Shown: one piece after another, positions 26,833 through 36,772 of the stretch
Numbering within the stretch: the stretch's first letter is position 1
Layout of the letters: the number at the start of each line of letters is the position of its first letter
Origin: Streptomyces sp. NRRL S-118
GTDB lineage: Bacteria; Actinomycetota; Actinomycetes; Streptomycetales; Streptomycetaceae
NCBI RefSeq assembly: GCF_000716335.1
Contig: NZ_KL591013.1
Location: forward strand, 62,001 to 126,000
Reading direction: 5' to 3'
DNA length: 64,000 bases
The notes under the pieces: model-generated
The model's database searches: none
The model's input: the letters and a program-made list of their open reading frames with translations, nothing else
Told to the model about the DNA's origin: nothing
Translations under genes and position numbers: made by a program

Positions 26833-27603
26833 CTAGACGCCGAGCCCCGCGGCGTCCAGCAGGTACTCCGTCATCGGCTCGTAGAAGCGCGGGTCGACGA
26901 CGTGGTCGTCGAGCGGCACCGTGACCTGCATGGTGCCCTCGGCCTCGCCGATGAAGAGGGCCGGGTCGTTGCAGTCGGCGTACCCCACGGAGTCGATGCC
27001 GCGCTGGCCCGCCCGGCCCGCCCAGCCGTGGTCCGCGACCACCAGGTCGGGCTGGACCGCCAGGTGGTCGAGGATGGCGTTCATCGGCTCCGGCGAGTGG
27101 GTGTGCCACAGACTCGCGCCGCGCTCGAAGACCGCGACGTCCGCGAACTGCACGACGTACCCCTCGTCGGCCGTCAGCCCGCCCGGGATGCGCACGATGT
27201 CGCACCCGGCGGCGCGCAGGGCGGCGGCGGTGCGGCTGTGCACGTCCAGCAGCGCGCCGGGGTGGCCGGTCGCGAACAGCACCCGCTCCTTGCCGGCGGC
27301 TGCCTTGCGCAGCCGTGCGGCCATCCGGTCGAGCCCGTCGACGGTCAGCTCGGGGTCGATGGTGTCCTGCCCGGCGCGGTGCGCCGGATCGTCGTTGACC
27401 CCGCACCGCTCGGCCATGACGGCGAGCACGTCCTGCTCGTCGGTCCACCGGCCGCCCAGCTCCAGGCCGAGCCAGTAGTGGCGGTCGCCGTTCGCGAGCT
27501 TGCGGTAGTGGGAGAGGTTGTTGTCGCGGGGTGTGGCGACGTCTCCGGCGATCCGGGTGCGGACGAGGTGCTCGACGAGGGCGGCGCGGCTGGGTATCGG
27601 CAT
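26833..27603 (-). CDS. Phosphatase-family protein (PF15698-like)
   Basis: A 256-aa cytosolic protein, conserved in actinobacteria. ATG 27603 (MPIPSRAALVEHLVRTRIAGD) is taken by memory of homologues; ATG 27612 lies three codons earlier, and a G-run between them confuses the ribosome site. Landmarks: ATPRDNNLSHYRKLANGDRHYWLG, LFATGHPGALLDVH, VADHGWAGRAGQRG and a terminal TEYLLDAAGLGV. Described in databases as a phosphatase; substrate unknown to me. Convergent with tesB; no clear terminator in the 55-bp gap. Confidence 0.72.
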   Translation of the reverse strand: MPIPSRAALVEHLVRTRIAGDVATPRDNNLSHYRKLANGDRHYWLGLELGGRWTDEQDVLAVMAERCGVNDDPAHRAGQDTIDPELTVDGLDRMAARLRKAAAGKERVLFATGHPGALLDVHSRTAAALRAAGCDIVRIPGGLTADEGYVVQFADVAVFERGASLWHTHSPEPMNAILDHLAVQPDLVVADHGWAGRAGQRGIDSVGYADCNDPALFIGEAEGTMQVTVPLDDHVVDPRFYEPMTEYLLDAAGLGV

Positions 27604-27619
27604 GCCCCCCATTCTGCCG

Positions 27620-28867
27620 TCAGCGGGGCCCGGAAGGCCCGCCGTCCCACATGCCGGAGTTCCGGGGCGTCCGGCCCAGCGTCACCGTGCGCAGCAGCCA
27701 CTCCACGGGCCCCTGCCGGAAGCGCCCCAGCACACGGGGGCTGACGAACAGCTGGGCCGCGTACAGGGCGAGGGCCGCGGCCACGGCGGCAGCCGCGCCC
27801 GCGCGGCCGTACAGCCCGAGTCCGTAGCCGGTGAAGAGCAGTGCCATCACCACCGACTGGCACAGGTAGTTGGTGAGCGCCATGCGGCCGGCGGGTGCGA
27901 GGAGGGCGGCCGCCCGTGCGCCGCGCGGCCCGGCGAACCACAGCATCAGCGCGCTCGCGTAGGCGGCGGTGAGCGCCGGAGCGGTGGCCAGGCCCACGGT
28001 GTAGCACAGGACTTCCCAGCGCTCCGGGAGGGGCGCGACGGTTCCCGCGGCCATCACGATCCCGCCCGGCAGGCCCACGGCCAGCCCGATGGTGCGCGTA
28101 CGCCGCAGCCGGGCCGGGCCGGCCGTGCCGCCGGTGAGCAGGTGCCGCCGCCCGGCCACGAGCCCCGCCAGGAAGGCCGCGACGACGGATCCGCCGGCGA
28201 GCAGCAGGGCGGCCACGGCGTCGGGCCAGGCGGAGAGGTTCGCGGCGACGACGTCGGCGGCGTCGCCCCGCATGTCGGAGACCAGCCGGGCGGCGTCCCG
28301 CGCGGTCCGCGCCCTCTCGGACGGGCCGGGTTCCGGTGCGAGCGCGGCGAGGGCGCCCAGGAGGAACAGCAGGCCGATGGGGATCGCGTACACCCAGCGC
28401 GCGGCGCGCCGCAGGCGCTCGGCCGCCGCGTTCCGGACGAGGAGCAGGACGAGGCCCAGTACGGCGTACATGGTGAGGATGTCGCCGCTGTACAGCAGCG
28501 CCATGTGCAGGGCGCCGAGGACGAACAGGCCGAGGAGCCGGCGCAGCATCCGGGGGACGAACGGTGCTCCGGCGCGCTGCGCCGACTCCTCCTGCAGGCT
28601 GAAGCTGTACCCGAAGAGGAAGGAGAACAGCAGGTAGAACTTGGTCTCGACGAGAGCGGTGACCAGCCAGTGGGCGACCAGGTCGGCGCCCGCCACGGCC
28701 GGGTCGGCCGCCGTGCGGCCGTGCGTGCCCGACATCACCAGGATGTTCACCAGGAGGATGCCGCCGAGTGCGAAGCCGCGCAGCGCGTCCACTTCGAGGA
28801 TGCGCCGTCCGGCGGCCGGTCGCGGCGCCACCGGCTGAGCGGGTATGTCCGCGTGGTCCTGCGTCAC
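27620..28867 (-). CDS. DUF418 multi-pass membrane protein
   Basis: A 415-aa membrane protein from GTG 28867 (VTQDHADIPAQP). Landmarks of the DUF418/YeiB group: RILEVDALRGFALGGILLVNI near the N-terminus, KFYLLFSFLFGYSFSLQ, and the C-terminal AGRMALTNYLCQSVVMALLFTGYGLGLYG. About ten hydrophobic segments are seen. YeiB-like proteins are related to membrane acyltransferases; no reaction is proven. Only 16 bp upstream of the phosphatase-family gene (both leftward), so co-transcription is possible. Confidence 0.85.
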   Translation of the reverse strand: MTQDHADIPAQPVAPRPAAGRRILEVDALRGFALGGILLVNILVMSGTHGRTAADPAVAGADLVAHWLVTALVETKFYLLFSFLFGYSFSLQEESAQRAGAPFVPRMLRRLLGLFVLGALHMALLYSGDILTMYAVLGLVLLLVRNAAAERLRRAARWVYAIPIGLLFLLGALAALAPEPGPSERARTARDAARLVSDMRGDAADVVAANLSAWPDAVAALLLAGGSVVAAFLAGLVAGRRHLLTGGTAGPARLRRTRTIGLAVGLPGGIVMAAGTVAPLPERWEVLCYTVGLATAPALTAAYASALMLWFAGPRGARAAALLAPAGRMALTNYLCQSVVMALLFTGYGLGLYGRAGAAAAVAAALALYAAQLFVSPRVLGRFRQGPVEWLLRTVTLGRTPRNSGMWDGGPSGPR

Positions 28868-29016
28868 TTCACGTCCCCGGTCGGTGGTTCTGCGGCCGGT
28901 GGGCCGGTTTCCGGTGACGAGCATGTCAGCCGGTCGGCGCAAACGCGTCACACCTGGGCAGGACACCCTCTCCGACCTGGGGTGGAGAGGTGTGCCGGGA
29001 CGAACGGGGACGCGCG

Positions 29017-29649
29017 TCAGGCGCCGGGGGCAGGATCGTGCGGGTCCGTGCCGTCGGCCGCCGCCGCGAACGCCCCGCTCGCCAGCCGGTGCAGCAGCGC
29101 CGCGGTCGCCGCGCGGCCGGGCAGGGCGCTCGCGGGGCCGAGGTGCGGGGTGGAGTTGAGCAGCCCGAAGACGGCGTGGACGGAGGCGCGGGCGTCGGAC
29201 TCGGCGAGGACCGGGTAGGTCTCGCGGACGGCCTCGACCCACAGCTCGACGTACCGGCGCTGGAGCTGGCGGACGCGCTTGCGGTCGCTCTCCCGGAGGC
29301 GGTCCAGCTCCCGGTCGTGCAAGGTGATGAGCGGGCGGTCGTCGAGGGCGAAGTCGATGTGGCCCTCGATGAGCGCGTCGAGCAGCTCCCGGGCCGGGGC
29401 GGCGGCGCGCTCGTGCTCGCGGACCCGCTGGCGGCCGCCGTCGAGGAGCCGCTCGCTGATCCCGACCAGGAGCTCCGCGAGCATCGCGTCCTTGCCCGGG
29501 AAGTGGCGGTAGAGGCCGGGCCCGCTGATGCCGACCGCGGCCCCTATCTCGTCGACGCCCACGCCGTGGAAGCCGCGCTCGGCGAAGAGGCGGGCGGCCT
29601 CCTTCAGGATCTGCTCGCGGCGCGTCGGGGCGTCGGTTCTGGTGCTCAT
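29017..29649 (-). CDS. TetR family repressor of the leucine catabolism operon
   Basis: A 210-aa protein. ATG 29649 (MSTRTDAPTRREQILKEAARLFAERGFHGVGVDEIGAAVGISG) has no clear ribosome site, so leaderless translation is possible; a TTG at 29667 is less likely. The N-terminal HTH GISGPGLYRHFPGKDAMLAELL is canonical; the C-terminal ligand domain contains ALDDRPLITLHDRELDRL. Divergent from accD1, with two palindromes at 29671 and 29701 between. From memory, the same arrangement is conserved in other streptomycetes. An acyl-CoA ligand is inferred. Confidence 0.9.
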   Translation of the reverse strand: MSTRTDAPTRREQILKEAARLFAERGFHGVGVDEIGAAVGISGPGLYRHFPGKDAMLAELLVGISERLLDGGRQRVREHERAAAPARELLDALIEGHIDFALDDRPLITLHDRELDRLRESDRKRVRQLQRRYVELWVEAVRETYPVLAESDARASVHAVFGLLNSTPHLGPASALPGRAATAALLHRLASGAFAAAADGTDPHDPAPGA

Positions 29650-29670
29650 GGGATTGATTCTAGACAAGGC

Positions 29671-29688
29671 GGTTAGCGCTCGTTAACC
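29671..29688. promoter_or_regulatory. TetR operator, copy 1
   Basis: GGTTAGCGCTCGTTAACC, a near-perfect palindrome (GGTTARCGNNCGYTAACC), 22 bp upstream of the TetR start codon. Confidence 0.75.
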
Positions 29689-29700
29689 TGAACGAAACGC

Positions 29701-29716
29701 GTTAACGCTCATTAAC
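29701..29716. promoter_or_regulatory. TetR operator, copy 2
   Basis: GTTAACGCTCATTAAC matches copy 1 in the pattern GTTARCGCTCRTTAAC. Centres are 29 bp apart, close to three helical turns, so dimers would sit on one face. Lies 31 bp before accD1. Confidence 0.75.
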
Positions 29717-29747
29717 TTCAGTCGTACGAGCAAGGGAGCTCGACACG

Positions 29748-31364
29748 ATGCAGCAGGCACCCGTGCTGAGCAGCACGGCCGACCCGGCCTCCGCGGCCTG
29801 GCAGGCCAACGAGGCCGCGCACCAGGAACTCGCGGACGAGCTGAGGGCCCGGCTCGTCGCCGTCCGTCTGGGGGGCGGTGAGAAGGCCCGCGCCCGGCAC
29901 ACCGCGCGCGGCAAGCTGCTGCCGCGCGACCGCGTCGACACGCTCCTGGACCCCGGTTCCCCGTTCCTGGAGCTCGCCCCGCTCGCGGCCAACGGCATGT
30001 ACGACGACCAGGCGCCCGCCGCCGGGGTGATCGCCGGCATCGGACGGGTCGCCGGCCGGGAGGTCGTCGTCGTCGCGAACGACGCGACCGTCAAGGGCGG
30101 CACGTACTACCCGATGACGGTCAAGAAGCACCTCCGCGCCCAGGAGGTGGCCCTGGAGAACCGGCTCCCCTGCGTGTACCTCGTCGACTCCGGCGGCGCC
30201 TTCCTGCCCATGCAGGACGAGGTCTTCCCCGACCGCGAGCACTTCGGCCGGATCTTCTACAACCAGGCCCGCATGTCGGGCGCGGGCATCCCGCAGATCG
30301 CCGCCGTCCTCGGCTCCTGCACGGCCGGCGGGGCGTACGTCCCGGCGATGAGCGACGAGGCCGTGATCGTGCGCAACCAGGGCACGATCTTCCTGGGCGG
30401 ACCGCCGCTGGTGAAGGCGGCGACCGGCGAGGTCGTCACCGCCGAGGAGCTCGGCGGCGGCGAGGTGCACTCGCGCATTTCCGGCGTCACCGACCACCTC
30501 GCGGAGGACGACGCCCACGCGCTGCGCATCGTGCGCAACATCGTCTCCACCCTCCCCGCCCGCGGCCCGCTGCCCTGGTCCGTGGAGCCCGCCGAGGAGC
30601 CGAAGGTCGACCCCGCGGGGCTGTACGGCGCGGTACCGGTCGACTCGCGCACGCCCTACGACGCCCGGGAGATCATCGCGCGGATCGTGGACGGCTCGCG
30701 GTTCCAGGAGTTCAAGTCCGAGTTCGGGCAGACGCTCGTCACCGGCTTCGCCCGGATCCACGGCCACCCGGTGGGCATCGTCGCCAACAACGGCATCCTG
30801 TTCGCCGAATCCGCCCAGAAGGGCGCCCACTTCATCGAGCTGTGCGACCAGCGCGGCATCCCGCTGCTCTTCCTGCAGAACATCTCCGGCTTCATGGTCG
30901 GCCGGGACTACGAGGCGGGCGGCATCGCCAAGCACGGCGCGAAGATGGTCACGGCCGTCGCCTGCACGCGCGTGCCGAAGCTGACGGTCGTCGTCGGCGG
31001 CTCGTACGGCGCGGGCAACTACTCCATGTGCGGCCGGGCGTACTCGCCCCGCTTCCTGTGGATGTGGCCCAACGCCAAGATCTCCGTCATGGGCGGCGAG
31101 CAGGCGGCGTCCGTCCTCGCCACCGTCAAGCGCGACCAGCTGGAGGCGCGCGGCGACGACTGGCCCGCCGAGGACGAGGAGGCGTTCAAGGCGCCGATCC
31201 GCGCGCAGTACGAGCGGCAGGGCAGCGCCTACTACGCCACGGCGCGGCTGTGGGACGACGGCGTGATCGACCCGCTGGAGACCCGCCAGGTGCTCGGGCT
31301 GGCCCTGACCGCGTGTGCCAACGCCCCGCTCGGCGAGCCGGGCTTCGGCGTCTTCCGGATGTGA
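29748..31364 (+). CDS. accD1: Acyl-CoA (methylcrotonyl-CoA type) carboxylase, carboxyltransferase beta subunit
   Basis: A 538-aa protein with both carboxyltransferase halves. Landmarks: [82 protein letters not shown] and [24 protein letters not shown]; this pattern (GFMVG, ends GVFRM) is that of methylcrotonyl-CoA carboxylase beta rather than propionyl-CoA carboxylase. It transfers CO2 from carboxybiotin to 3-methylcrotonyl-CoA in leucine breakdown. First gene of a four-gene operon under the divergent TetR. Context with HMG-CoA lyase supports the assignment. Confidence 0.9.
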   Translation: MQQAPVLSSTADPASAAWQANEAAHQELADELRARLVAVRLGGGEKARARHTARGKLLPRDRVDTLLDPGSPFLELAPLAANGMYDDQAPAAGVIAGIGRVAGREVVVVANDATVKGGTYYPMTVKKHLRAQEVALENRLPCVYLVDSGGAFLPMQDEVFPDREHFGRIFYNQARMSGAGIPQIAAVLGSCTAGGAYVPAMSDEAVIVRNQGTIFLGGPPLVKAATGEVVTAEELGGGEVHSRISGVTDHLAEDDAHALRIVRNIVSTLPARGPLPWSVEPAEEPKVDPAGLYGAVPVDSRTPYDAREIIARIVDGSRFQEFKSEFGQTLVTGFARIHGHPVGIVANNGILFAESAQKGAHFIELCDQRGIPLLFLQNISGFMVGRDYEAGGIAKHGAKMVTAVACTRVPKLTVVVGGSYGAGNYSMCGRAYSPRFLWMWPNAKISVMGGEQAASVLATVKRDQLEARGDDWPAEDEEAFKAPIRAQYERQGSAYYATARLWDDGVIDPLETRQVLGLALTACANAPLGEPGFGVFRM

Positions 31365-31396
31365 GGGGACCTACGACGATGACGATGAGGACGACG

Positions 31397-33334
31397 ATGT
31401 TCGACACCGTCCTGGTGGCCAACCGAGGCGAGATCGCGGTCCGTGTCATCCGTACGCTGCGGGCCCTCGGCATCCGGTCGGTCGCGGTCTTCAGCGACGC
31501 GGACGCCGACGCCCGGCACGTACGGGAGGCGGACACGGCGGTACGGATCGGCCCGCCGGCCGCCGCCGAGAGCTATCTGCGCGTGGACCGGCTCCTGGAG
31601 GCCGCGCGGCGCACCGGCGCCCAGGCGGTCCACCCGGGGTACGGGTTCCTCGCGGAGAACGCCGCGTTCGCGCGGGCGTGCACGGACGCGGGGCTCGTCT
31701 TCATCGGGCCGCCGGCCGAGGCCATCGCTCTGATGGGTGACAAGATCCGCGCCAAGGAGACCGTGCGGGCCGCCGGTGTCCCGGTGGTGCCCGGCTCCTC
31801 GGGCAGCGGACTGACCGACGACGAACTGGCCGCGGCCGCCCGCGAGATCGGCATGCCGGTGCTGCTGAAGCCGTCGGCGGGCGGCGGTGGCAAGGGCATG
31901 CGGCTCACCCGCGTCGAGTCGGCGCTTCTGGACGAGATCGCGGCCGCCCGGCGCGAGGCCCGCGCCTCCTTCGGCGACGACACGCTGCTCGTGGAGCGGT
32001 GGATCGACCGGCCCCGGCACATCGAGATCCAGGTGCTGGCGGACGGGCACGGCAACGTCGTCCACCTCGGTGAGCGCGAGTGCTCCCTCCAGCGCCGCCA
32101 CCAGAAGATCATCGAGGAGGCGCCGAGCGTCCTGCTCGACGAGGCGACCCGCGCGGCGATGGGCGAGGCGGCCGTGCAGGCGGCCCGCTCCTGCGGCTAC
32201 CGCGGCGCCGGCACGGTCGAGTTCATCGTCCCGGGCGGCGACCCCTCCTCGTACTACTTCATGGAGATGAACACCCGCCTCCAGGTCGAGCACCCGGTCA
32301 CCGAACTGGTCACCGGCATCGACCTGGTGGAGTGGCAGCTGCGGGTGGCCGCCGGGGAGCCGCTGGGCTTCGCCCAGGACGACATCCGGCTGACCGGGCA
32401 CTCCGTCGAGGCGCGCATCTGCGCCGAGGACCCCTCCCGGGGCTTCCTGCCCTCCGGCGGCACCGTCCTGGCGCTCGACGAGCCGCAGGGCGAGGGCGTG
32501 CGCACCGACTCCGGCCTGAGCGAGGGCTCGGAGGTCTCCAGCCTGTACGACCCGATGCTCGCGAAGGTCATCGTCCACGCGGAGGACCGGCCGACCGCCC
32601 TGCGCACGCTGCGCGCCGCGCTCGCCGGCACGGTCACCCTCGGCGTCCCCACCAACGCCGGCTTCCTGCGACGCCTCCTCGCCCACCCGGACGTCGTCTC
32701 CGGCGAGCTGGACACCGGCCTGGTCGAGCGGGAGGTGGACGGCCTCGTCCCCGACGGCGTCCCGGAGGAGGTCTACGAGGCGGCCGCGGCCGTCCGGGAG
32801 GCCGCGCTGCGGCCCCGGCCGGACAGCGGCGGCTGGGTGGACCCCTTCTCGGTGCCCAGCGGGTGGCGCCTCGGCGGTGAACCTTCGCCCGTGACGCACT
32901 GGTTGCGGGTGGCGGGGTCCGAACCCGTCGCCCACCGGACCCGGGGCCGGGCGCGGGTCACGGACGACGCGGTCACGGTCACCCTGGACGGCGTCACCCA
33001 CACCTTCCGCCGCGCCGGGACGTGGCTCGGCCGGGACGGGGACAGCTGGAACGTCCTGGACCACGACCCCGTCGAGGCATCGCTCAGCCGGGCCGCGCAC
33101 GGTGGCGCCGACTCGCTCACCGCGCCCATGCCGGGGACGGTCACCGTCGTCAAGGTCGCCGTCGGGGACGAAGTCGTCGCCGGTCAGGGGCTGGTCGTCG
33201 TGGAGGCGATGAAGATGGAGCACGTCATCTCCGCCCCGCACGACGGCACCGTCGCCGAGCTGGACGTCACGCCCGGCACCACCGTCGCCATGGACCAGGT
33301 CCTGGCCGTGGTCGTCCCGAAGGAGGAGGAATGA
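31397..33334 (+). CDS. Biotin-dependent acyl-CoA carboxylase alpha subunit
   Basis: A 645-aa protein: biotin carboxylase N-domain ([21 protein letters not shown]), ATP-grasp ([30 protein letters not shown]), C-domain and a C-terminal biotinyl domain with VVEAMKMEH, where the Lys carries biotin. ATG 31397 is chosen: GAGG lies 6 nt upstream and the family starts at [12 protein letters not shown]; in-frame ATGs at 31379 and 31385 would add a short MTMRTT leader. With accD1 it forms the methylcrotonyl-CoA carboxylase. Its stop overlaps the next start by 4 bp. Confidence 0.92.
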   Translation: MFDTVLVANRGEIAVRVIRTLRALGIRSVAVFSDADADARHVREADTAVRIGPPAAAESYLRVDRLLEAARRTGAQAVHPGYGFLAENAAFARACTDAGLVFIGPPAEAIALMGDKIRAKETVRAAGVPVVPGSSGSGLTDDELAAAAREIGMPVLLKPSAGGGGKGMRLTRVESALLDEIAAARREARASFGDDTLLVERWIDRPRHIEIQVLADGHGNVVHLGERECSLQRRHQKIIEEAPSVLLDEATRAAMGEAAVQAARSCGYRGAGTVEFIVPGGDPSSYYFMEMNTRLQVEHPVTELVTGIDLVEWQLRVAAGEPLGFAQDDIRLTGHSVEARICAEDPSRGFLPSGGTVLALDEPQGEGVRTDSGLSEGSEVSSLYDPMLAKVIVHAEDRPTALRTLRAALAGTVTLGVPTNAGFLRRLLAHPDVVSGELDTGLVEREVDGLVPDGVPEEVYEAAAAVREAALRPRPDSGGWVDPFSVPSGWRLGGEPSPVTHWLRVAGSEPVAHRTRGRARVTDDAVTVTLDGVTHTFRRAGTWLGRDGDSWNVLDHDPVEASLSRAAHGGADSLTAPMPGTVTVVKVAVGDEVVAGQGLVVVEAMKMEHVISAPHDGTVAELDVTPGTTVAMDQVLAVVVPKEEE

Positions 33335-34344
33335 CCACCGGACCCACCGGAGCCACCGGACCCACCGAACCCGCGGGAGCCACCCGGCCCGCGGGACCCG
33401 CGGGGCTCCCGATGACCGTGCCCGCGCCCGGTCTCCCCGCTCGTGTGCGGATCCACGAGGTCGGCCCGCGCGACGGTCTGCAGAACGAGCAGGGCACCGT
33501 CCCCACCGAGGTGAAGGCCGAGTTCATCCGGCGGCTGGCCGCCGCGGGCCTGACCACCGTGGAGGCGACCAGCTTCGTGCACCCCAAGTGGGTGCCCCAG
33601 CTGGCGGACGCCGAGCAGGTGTTCCCGCTCGTCCGGGATCTCGAAGGCGTACGCCTGCCGGTGCTCGTGCCCAACGAGCGCGGCCTGGACCGGGCGCTGG
33701 CCCTCGGGGCCCGGCACGTCGCCGTGTTCGCGAGCGCCACCGAGTCGTTCGCGAAGGCCAACCTCAACCGCACCGTGGACGAGTCGCTCGACATGTTCCA
33801 GCCCGTCGTGACCCGGGCCATGGAGGCGGGCCTGACGGTGCGCGGTTATCTGTCCATGTGCTTCGGCGACCCGTGGGAGGGGCCCGTCCCCGTCGCCCAG
33901 GTGGCCCGCGTGGCCCGCCGGCTGAGGGAGATGGGCTGCGACGAGCTGAGCCTCGGCGACACCATCGGCGTGGCCACCCCCGGTCACGTACGGGAGCTCC
34001 TCACCGCGCTGAACGACGCCGGGATCCCGGTGAGCGCGCTCGCCGTGCACTTCCACGACACCTACGGCCAGGCCCTCGCCAACACCCTCGCCGCGCTCCA
34101 GCACGGCGTAACCACCGTGGACGCCTCGGCGGGCGGCCTCGGCGGCTGCCCGTACGCCAAGTCCGCCACGGGCAACCTCGCCACCGAAGACCTCGTGTGG
34201 ATGCTCCACGGCCTCGGTATCGACACCGGGGTCGACCTCGGCCTGCTCACCGCCACGAGCGTGTGGCTGGCCGGCCGGCTGGGCCGTCCCAGCCCCTCCC
34301 GCACCGTCCGCGCCCTCGCCGGCGCCGCCTCCCACAAGGAGTGA
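33331..34344 (+). CDS. Hydroxymethylglutaryl-CoA lyase
   Basis: A 337-aa TIM-barrel lyase; ATG 33331 overlaps the previous stop (ATGA) and follows AAGGAGGAGGA. Motifs: [13 protein letters not shown] (substrate Arg-Asp), [25 protein letters not shown] (metal His-x-His) and [15 protein letters not shown] with the active-site Cys loop. It cleaves HMG-CoA to acetoacetate and acetyl-CoA, the last step of leucine degradation. Odd: the first 27 residues are a low-complexity collagen-like run ([20 protein letters not shown]). An internal ATG at 33412 would remove it but lacks a ribosome site. Confidence 0.92.
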   Translation: MTTGPTGATGPTEPAGATRPAGPAGLPMTVPAPGLPARVRIHEVGPRDGLQNEQGTVPTEVKAEFIRRLAAAGLTTVEATSFVHPKWVPQLADAEQVFPLVRDLEGVRLPVLVPNERGLDRALALGARHVAVFASATESFAKANLNRTVDESLDMFQPVVTRAMEAGLTVRGYLSMCFGDPWEGPVPVAQVARVARRLREMGCDELSLGDTIGVATPGHVRELLTALNDAGIPVSALAVHFHDTYGQALANTLAALQHGVTTVDASAGGLGGCPYAKSATGNLATEDLVWMLHGLGIDTGVDLGLLTATSVWLAGRLGRPSPSRTVRALAGAASHKE

Positions 34345-34351
34345 CCGACCC

Positions 34352-35512
34352 ATGTCACTGGACCACCGGCTCTCACCGGAGCACGAGGAACTGCGCCGCA
34401 CCGTGGAGGAGTTCGCCCACGAGGTCGTCGCACCGAAGATCGGCGACTTCTACGAGCGCCACGAATTCCCCTACGAGATCGTCCGGGAGATGGGGCAGAT
34501 GGGCCTGTTCGGCCTGCCCTTCCCGGAGGAGTACGGCGGCATGGGCGGGGACTACCTCGCCCTCGGCATCGCCCTCGAAGAGCTCGCGCGCGTCGACTCG
34601 TCCGTGGCCATCACCCTCGAGGCGGGCGTCTCGCTCGGGGCGATGCCGCTGTACCGCTTCGGCACCGAGGAGCAGAAGCAGCAGTGGCTGCCGCGCATGT
34701 GCAGTGGCGAGATCCTGGGTGCGTTCGGCCTGACGGAGCCCGAGGGCGGCTCGGACGCGAGCGGGACGAAGACGACGGCCCGCCGCGAGGGTGACGAATG
34801 GGTCATCAACGGATCGAAGTGCTTCATCACCAACTCCGGTACGGACATCACCGGCCTGGTCACGGTCACCGCCGTCACCGGCCGCACCCCGGAGGGCAAG
34901 CCGCTCATCTCGTCCATCATCGTGCCGTCCGGCACCCCGGGGTTCACGGTGGCCGCGCCCTACTCCAAGGTGGGCTGGAACGCCTCGGACACGCGCGAGC
35001 TGTCCTTCTCCGAGGTCCGGGTGCCCGTCACCAACCTGCTGGGCGAGGAGGGCCGCGGGTACGCGCAGTTCCTGCGCATCCTGGACGAGGGCCGTATCGC
35101 CATCTCGGCCCTGGCGACCGGGCTGGCGCAGGGGTGCGTGGACGAGTCGGTGAAGTACGCCAAGGAGCGGCGGGCGTTCGGGCGCCCCATCGGAGACAAC
35201 CAGGCCATCCAGTTCAAGATCGCCGACATGGAGATGCGGGCGCACATGGCCCGCATCGGCTGGCGTGACGCCGCCTCCCGGCTGGTGAGCGGCGAGCCCT
35301 TCAAGAAGGAAGCGGCGCTGGCGAAGCTGTACTCGTCGACGGTCGCGGTGGACAACGCCCGCGAGGCGACCCAGATCCACGGCGGCTACGGCTTCATGAA
35401 CGAGTATCCGGTGGCCCGCATGTGGCGCGACTCCAAGATCCTGGAGATCGGCGAGGGCACCAGCGAGGTGCAACGCATGCTGATCGCACGCGAGTTGGGG
35501 CTTTCGGCCTGA
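34352..35512 (+). CDS. acdH: Acyl-CoA dehydrogenase of branched-chain catabolism (AcdH)
   Basis: A 386-aa flavoenzyme, ATG 34352 with AAGGAG upstream. Motifs: LTEPEGGSDASGTKTTA, FITNSG, ERRAFGRPIGDNQAIQFKIADME, IHGGYGFMNEYPVARMWRD and IGEGTSEVQRML, which keeps Glu at the classical catalytic position, unlike the LCAD-like enzyme at 24751. In Streptomyces the orthologue AcdH oxidises branched short acyl-CoAs from Val, Ile and Leu. Last gene of the operon; strong terminator at 35526. Confidence 0.9.
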   Translation: MSLDHRLSPEHEELRRTVEEFAHEVVAPKIGDFYERHEFPYEIVREMGQMGLFGLPFPEEYGGMGGDYLALGIALEELARVDSSVAITLEAGVSLGAMPLYRFGTEEQKQQWLPRMCSGEILGAFGLTEPEGGSDASGTKTTARREGDEWVINGSKCFITNSGTDITGLVTVTAVTGRTPEGKPLISSIIVPSGTPGFTVAAPYSKVGWNASDTRELSFSEVRVPVTNLLGEEGRGYAQFLRILDEGRIAISALATGLAQGCVDESVKYAKERRAFGRPIGDNQAIQFKIADMEMRAHMARIGWRDAASRLVSGEPFKKEAALAKLYSSTVAVDNAREATQIHGGYGFMNEYPVARMWRDSKILEIGEGTSEVQRMLIARELGLSA

Positions 35513-35525
35513 CGCAGACCGACAC

Positions 35526-35564
35526 GGCGGGCCCGGCCGGGGAGGACCCCGTGCCGGGCCCGCC
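35526..35564 (+). terminator. Strong terminator of the leucine operon
   Basis: Outer 12-bp stem GGCGGGCCCGGC / GCCGGGCCCGCC and inner CGGGG / CCCCG stem with AGGA loop, 13 bp after the acdH stop. It insulates desE from the upstream operon. Confidence 0.8.
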
Positions 35565-35645
35565 GCCGTTGGCGCGGGAGCCGTCGCCGCGGCGGGCACC
35601 GCGGGCCCCGGACGAATATGTCAGGGGCACCCTCTGGACAAGTCC

Positions 35646-35664
35646 TGAGGTTAGGCTAACCTAC
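35646..35664. promoter_or_regulatory. Iron box (DmdR1/IdeR) upstream of desE
   Basis: TGAGGTTAGGCTAACCTAC matches the 19-bp actinobacterial iron box TTAGGTTAGGCTAACCTAA at 16 of 19 positions. Lies 50-70 bp before desE; iron-loaded DmdR repressor should block transcription. Confidence 0.9.
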
Positions 35665-35714
35665 CTTCGAACTTGCCCAGGCCGATCATCGGCTCGTACG
35701 AAAGCGATCCCGCC

Positions 35715-36767
35715 ATGCCCAGCAACGCCCGAGCCACTCATCTCACCCGTCGTGGTCTGCTCGCCGCAGGCGGTGCCTTCGGGCTCGGCGCCGCGCTCGT
35801 CGCGTGCGGCACCGACACCGGCAAGGGCGACAAGGACTCCGGCGCCGCCGCCGGCAAGTCAGGTCCGTTCACCTTCAAGGACGACCGCGGCAAGGCCGTC
35901 GAGCTGAAGTCCACCCCGAAGAACATCGTGGCCTTCACCGGCATGGCCGCCGCACTCCACGACTTCGGTGTCGAGGTCAAGGGAGTCTTCGGCCCGACGT
36001 ACGTCGAGGACCCGAAGACCAAGAAGCGCACGCCCGACGTCCAGGCCGGCGACCTCGACATCGACAAGGTCGAGGTCATCGGCAACACCTGGGGCGAGTT
36101 CAAGATCGAGGAGTACCTCAAGCTCCAGCCCGAGCTGCTCATCACGGACATGTGGGAGAAGGACCAGCTCTGGTACGTGCCGGAGGAGCAGAAGGACAAG
36201 ATCCTCAAGATCGCGCCGAGCGTGGCCCTGTGGGCGGCCGACGCCACCATGCCCAAGGTGCTCCAGCGTCACGTCGACCTGGCCGCGGCGCTCGGGGCCG
36301 ACGTCAAGGCGAAGAAGATCCAGGACGACAAGGCCCGCTTCGAGAAGGCGGCCGCGCGGCTGCGCCAGGCCGCCAAGGCCAAGCCGGGGATCAAGGTCCT
36401 GATCGGCTCCGCCGCGGCCGACCTGTTCTACGTCTCCACCCCGGCCCGGCCCAGCGACACGCTGTACTTCAAGGAGCTCGGCGTCAACCTGGTCACGCCC
36501 AAGAAGCTGGACCAGGGCGGCTGGTTCGAGAGCCTGAGCTGGGAGAACGTCGACACGTACCAGGCCGACATCATCCTGCTGGACAACCGCTCCTCCGCGC
36601 TCCAGCCCGAGGCCCTCAAGTCCAAGCCGACCTGGGCACAGCTGCCCGCCGTCAAGGCCGGCCAGGTCGTCCCGCGTGTGACCGAGCCCGTCTACTCGTA
36701 CGGCAAGTGCGCCCCGATCCTCGAGGACCTCGCCAAGGCGATCGAGAACGCCAAGAAGGTGGCCTGA
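35715..36767 (+). CDS. desE: Ferric siderophore-binding lipoprotein DesE
   Basis: A 350-aa ABC-type substrate-binding protein. ATG 35715 is chosen; the frame opens at 35673. The signal has a twin-arginine motif (HLTRRGLLAAGGAFGLG) and a lipobox ALVAC, so it is probably a Tat-exported lipoprotein. Mature part is a type III (FecB/FhuD-like) binding domain (PKNIVAFTGMAAALHDFGVEVKGVFG; YLKLQPELLITDMWEK). DesE captures ferrioxamines for import. Followed at 5 bp by desF; both under the iron box at 35646. No permease genes are adjacent, so transport uses a distant permease. Confidence 0.93.
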   Translation: MPSNARATHLTRRGLLAAGGAFGLGAALVACGTDTGKGDKDSGAAAGKSGPFTFKDDRGKAVELKSTPKNIVAFTGMAAALHDFGVEVKGVFGPTYVEDPKTKKRTPDVQAGDLDIDKVEVIGNTWGEFKIEEYLKLQPELLITDMWEKDQLWYVPEEQKDKILKIAPSVALWAADATMPKVLQRHVDLAAALGADVKAKKIQDDKARFEKAAARLRQAAKAKPGIKVLIGSAAADLFYVSTPARPSDTLYFKELGVNLVTPKKLDQGGWFESLSWENVDTYQADIILLDNRSSALQPEALKSKPTWAQLPAVKAGQVVPRVTEPVYSYGKCAPILEDLAKAIENAKKVA

Positions 36768-36772
36768 CCCCG

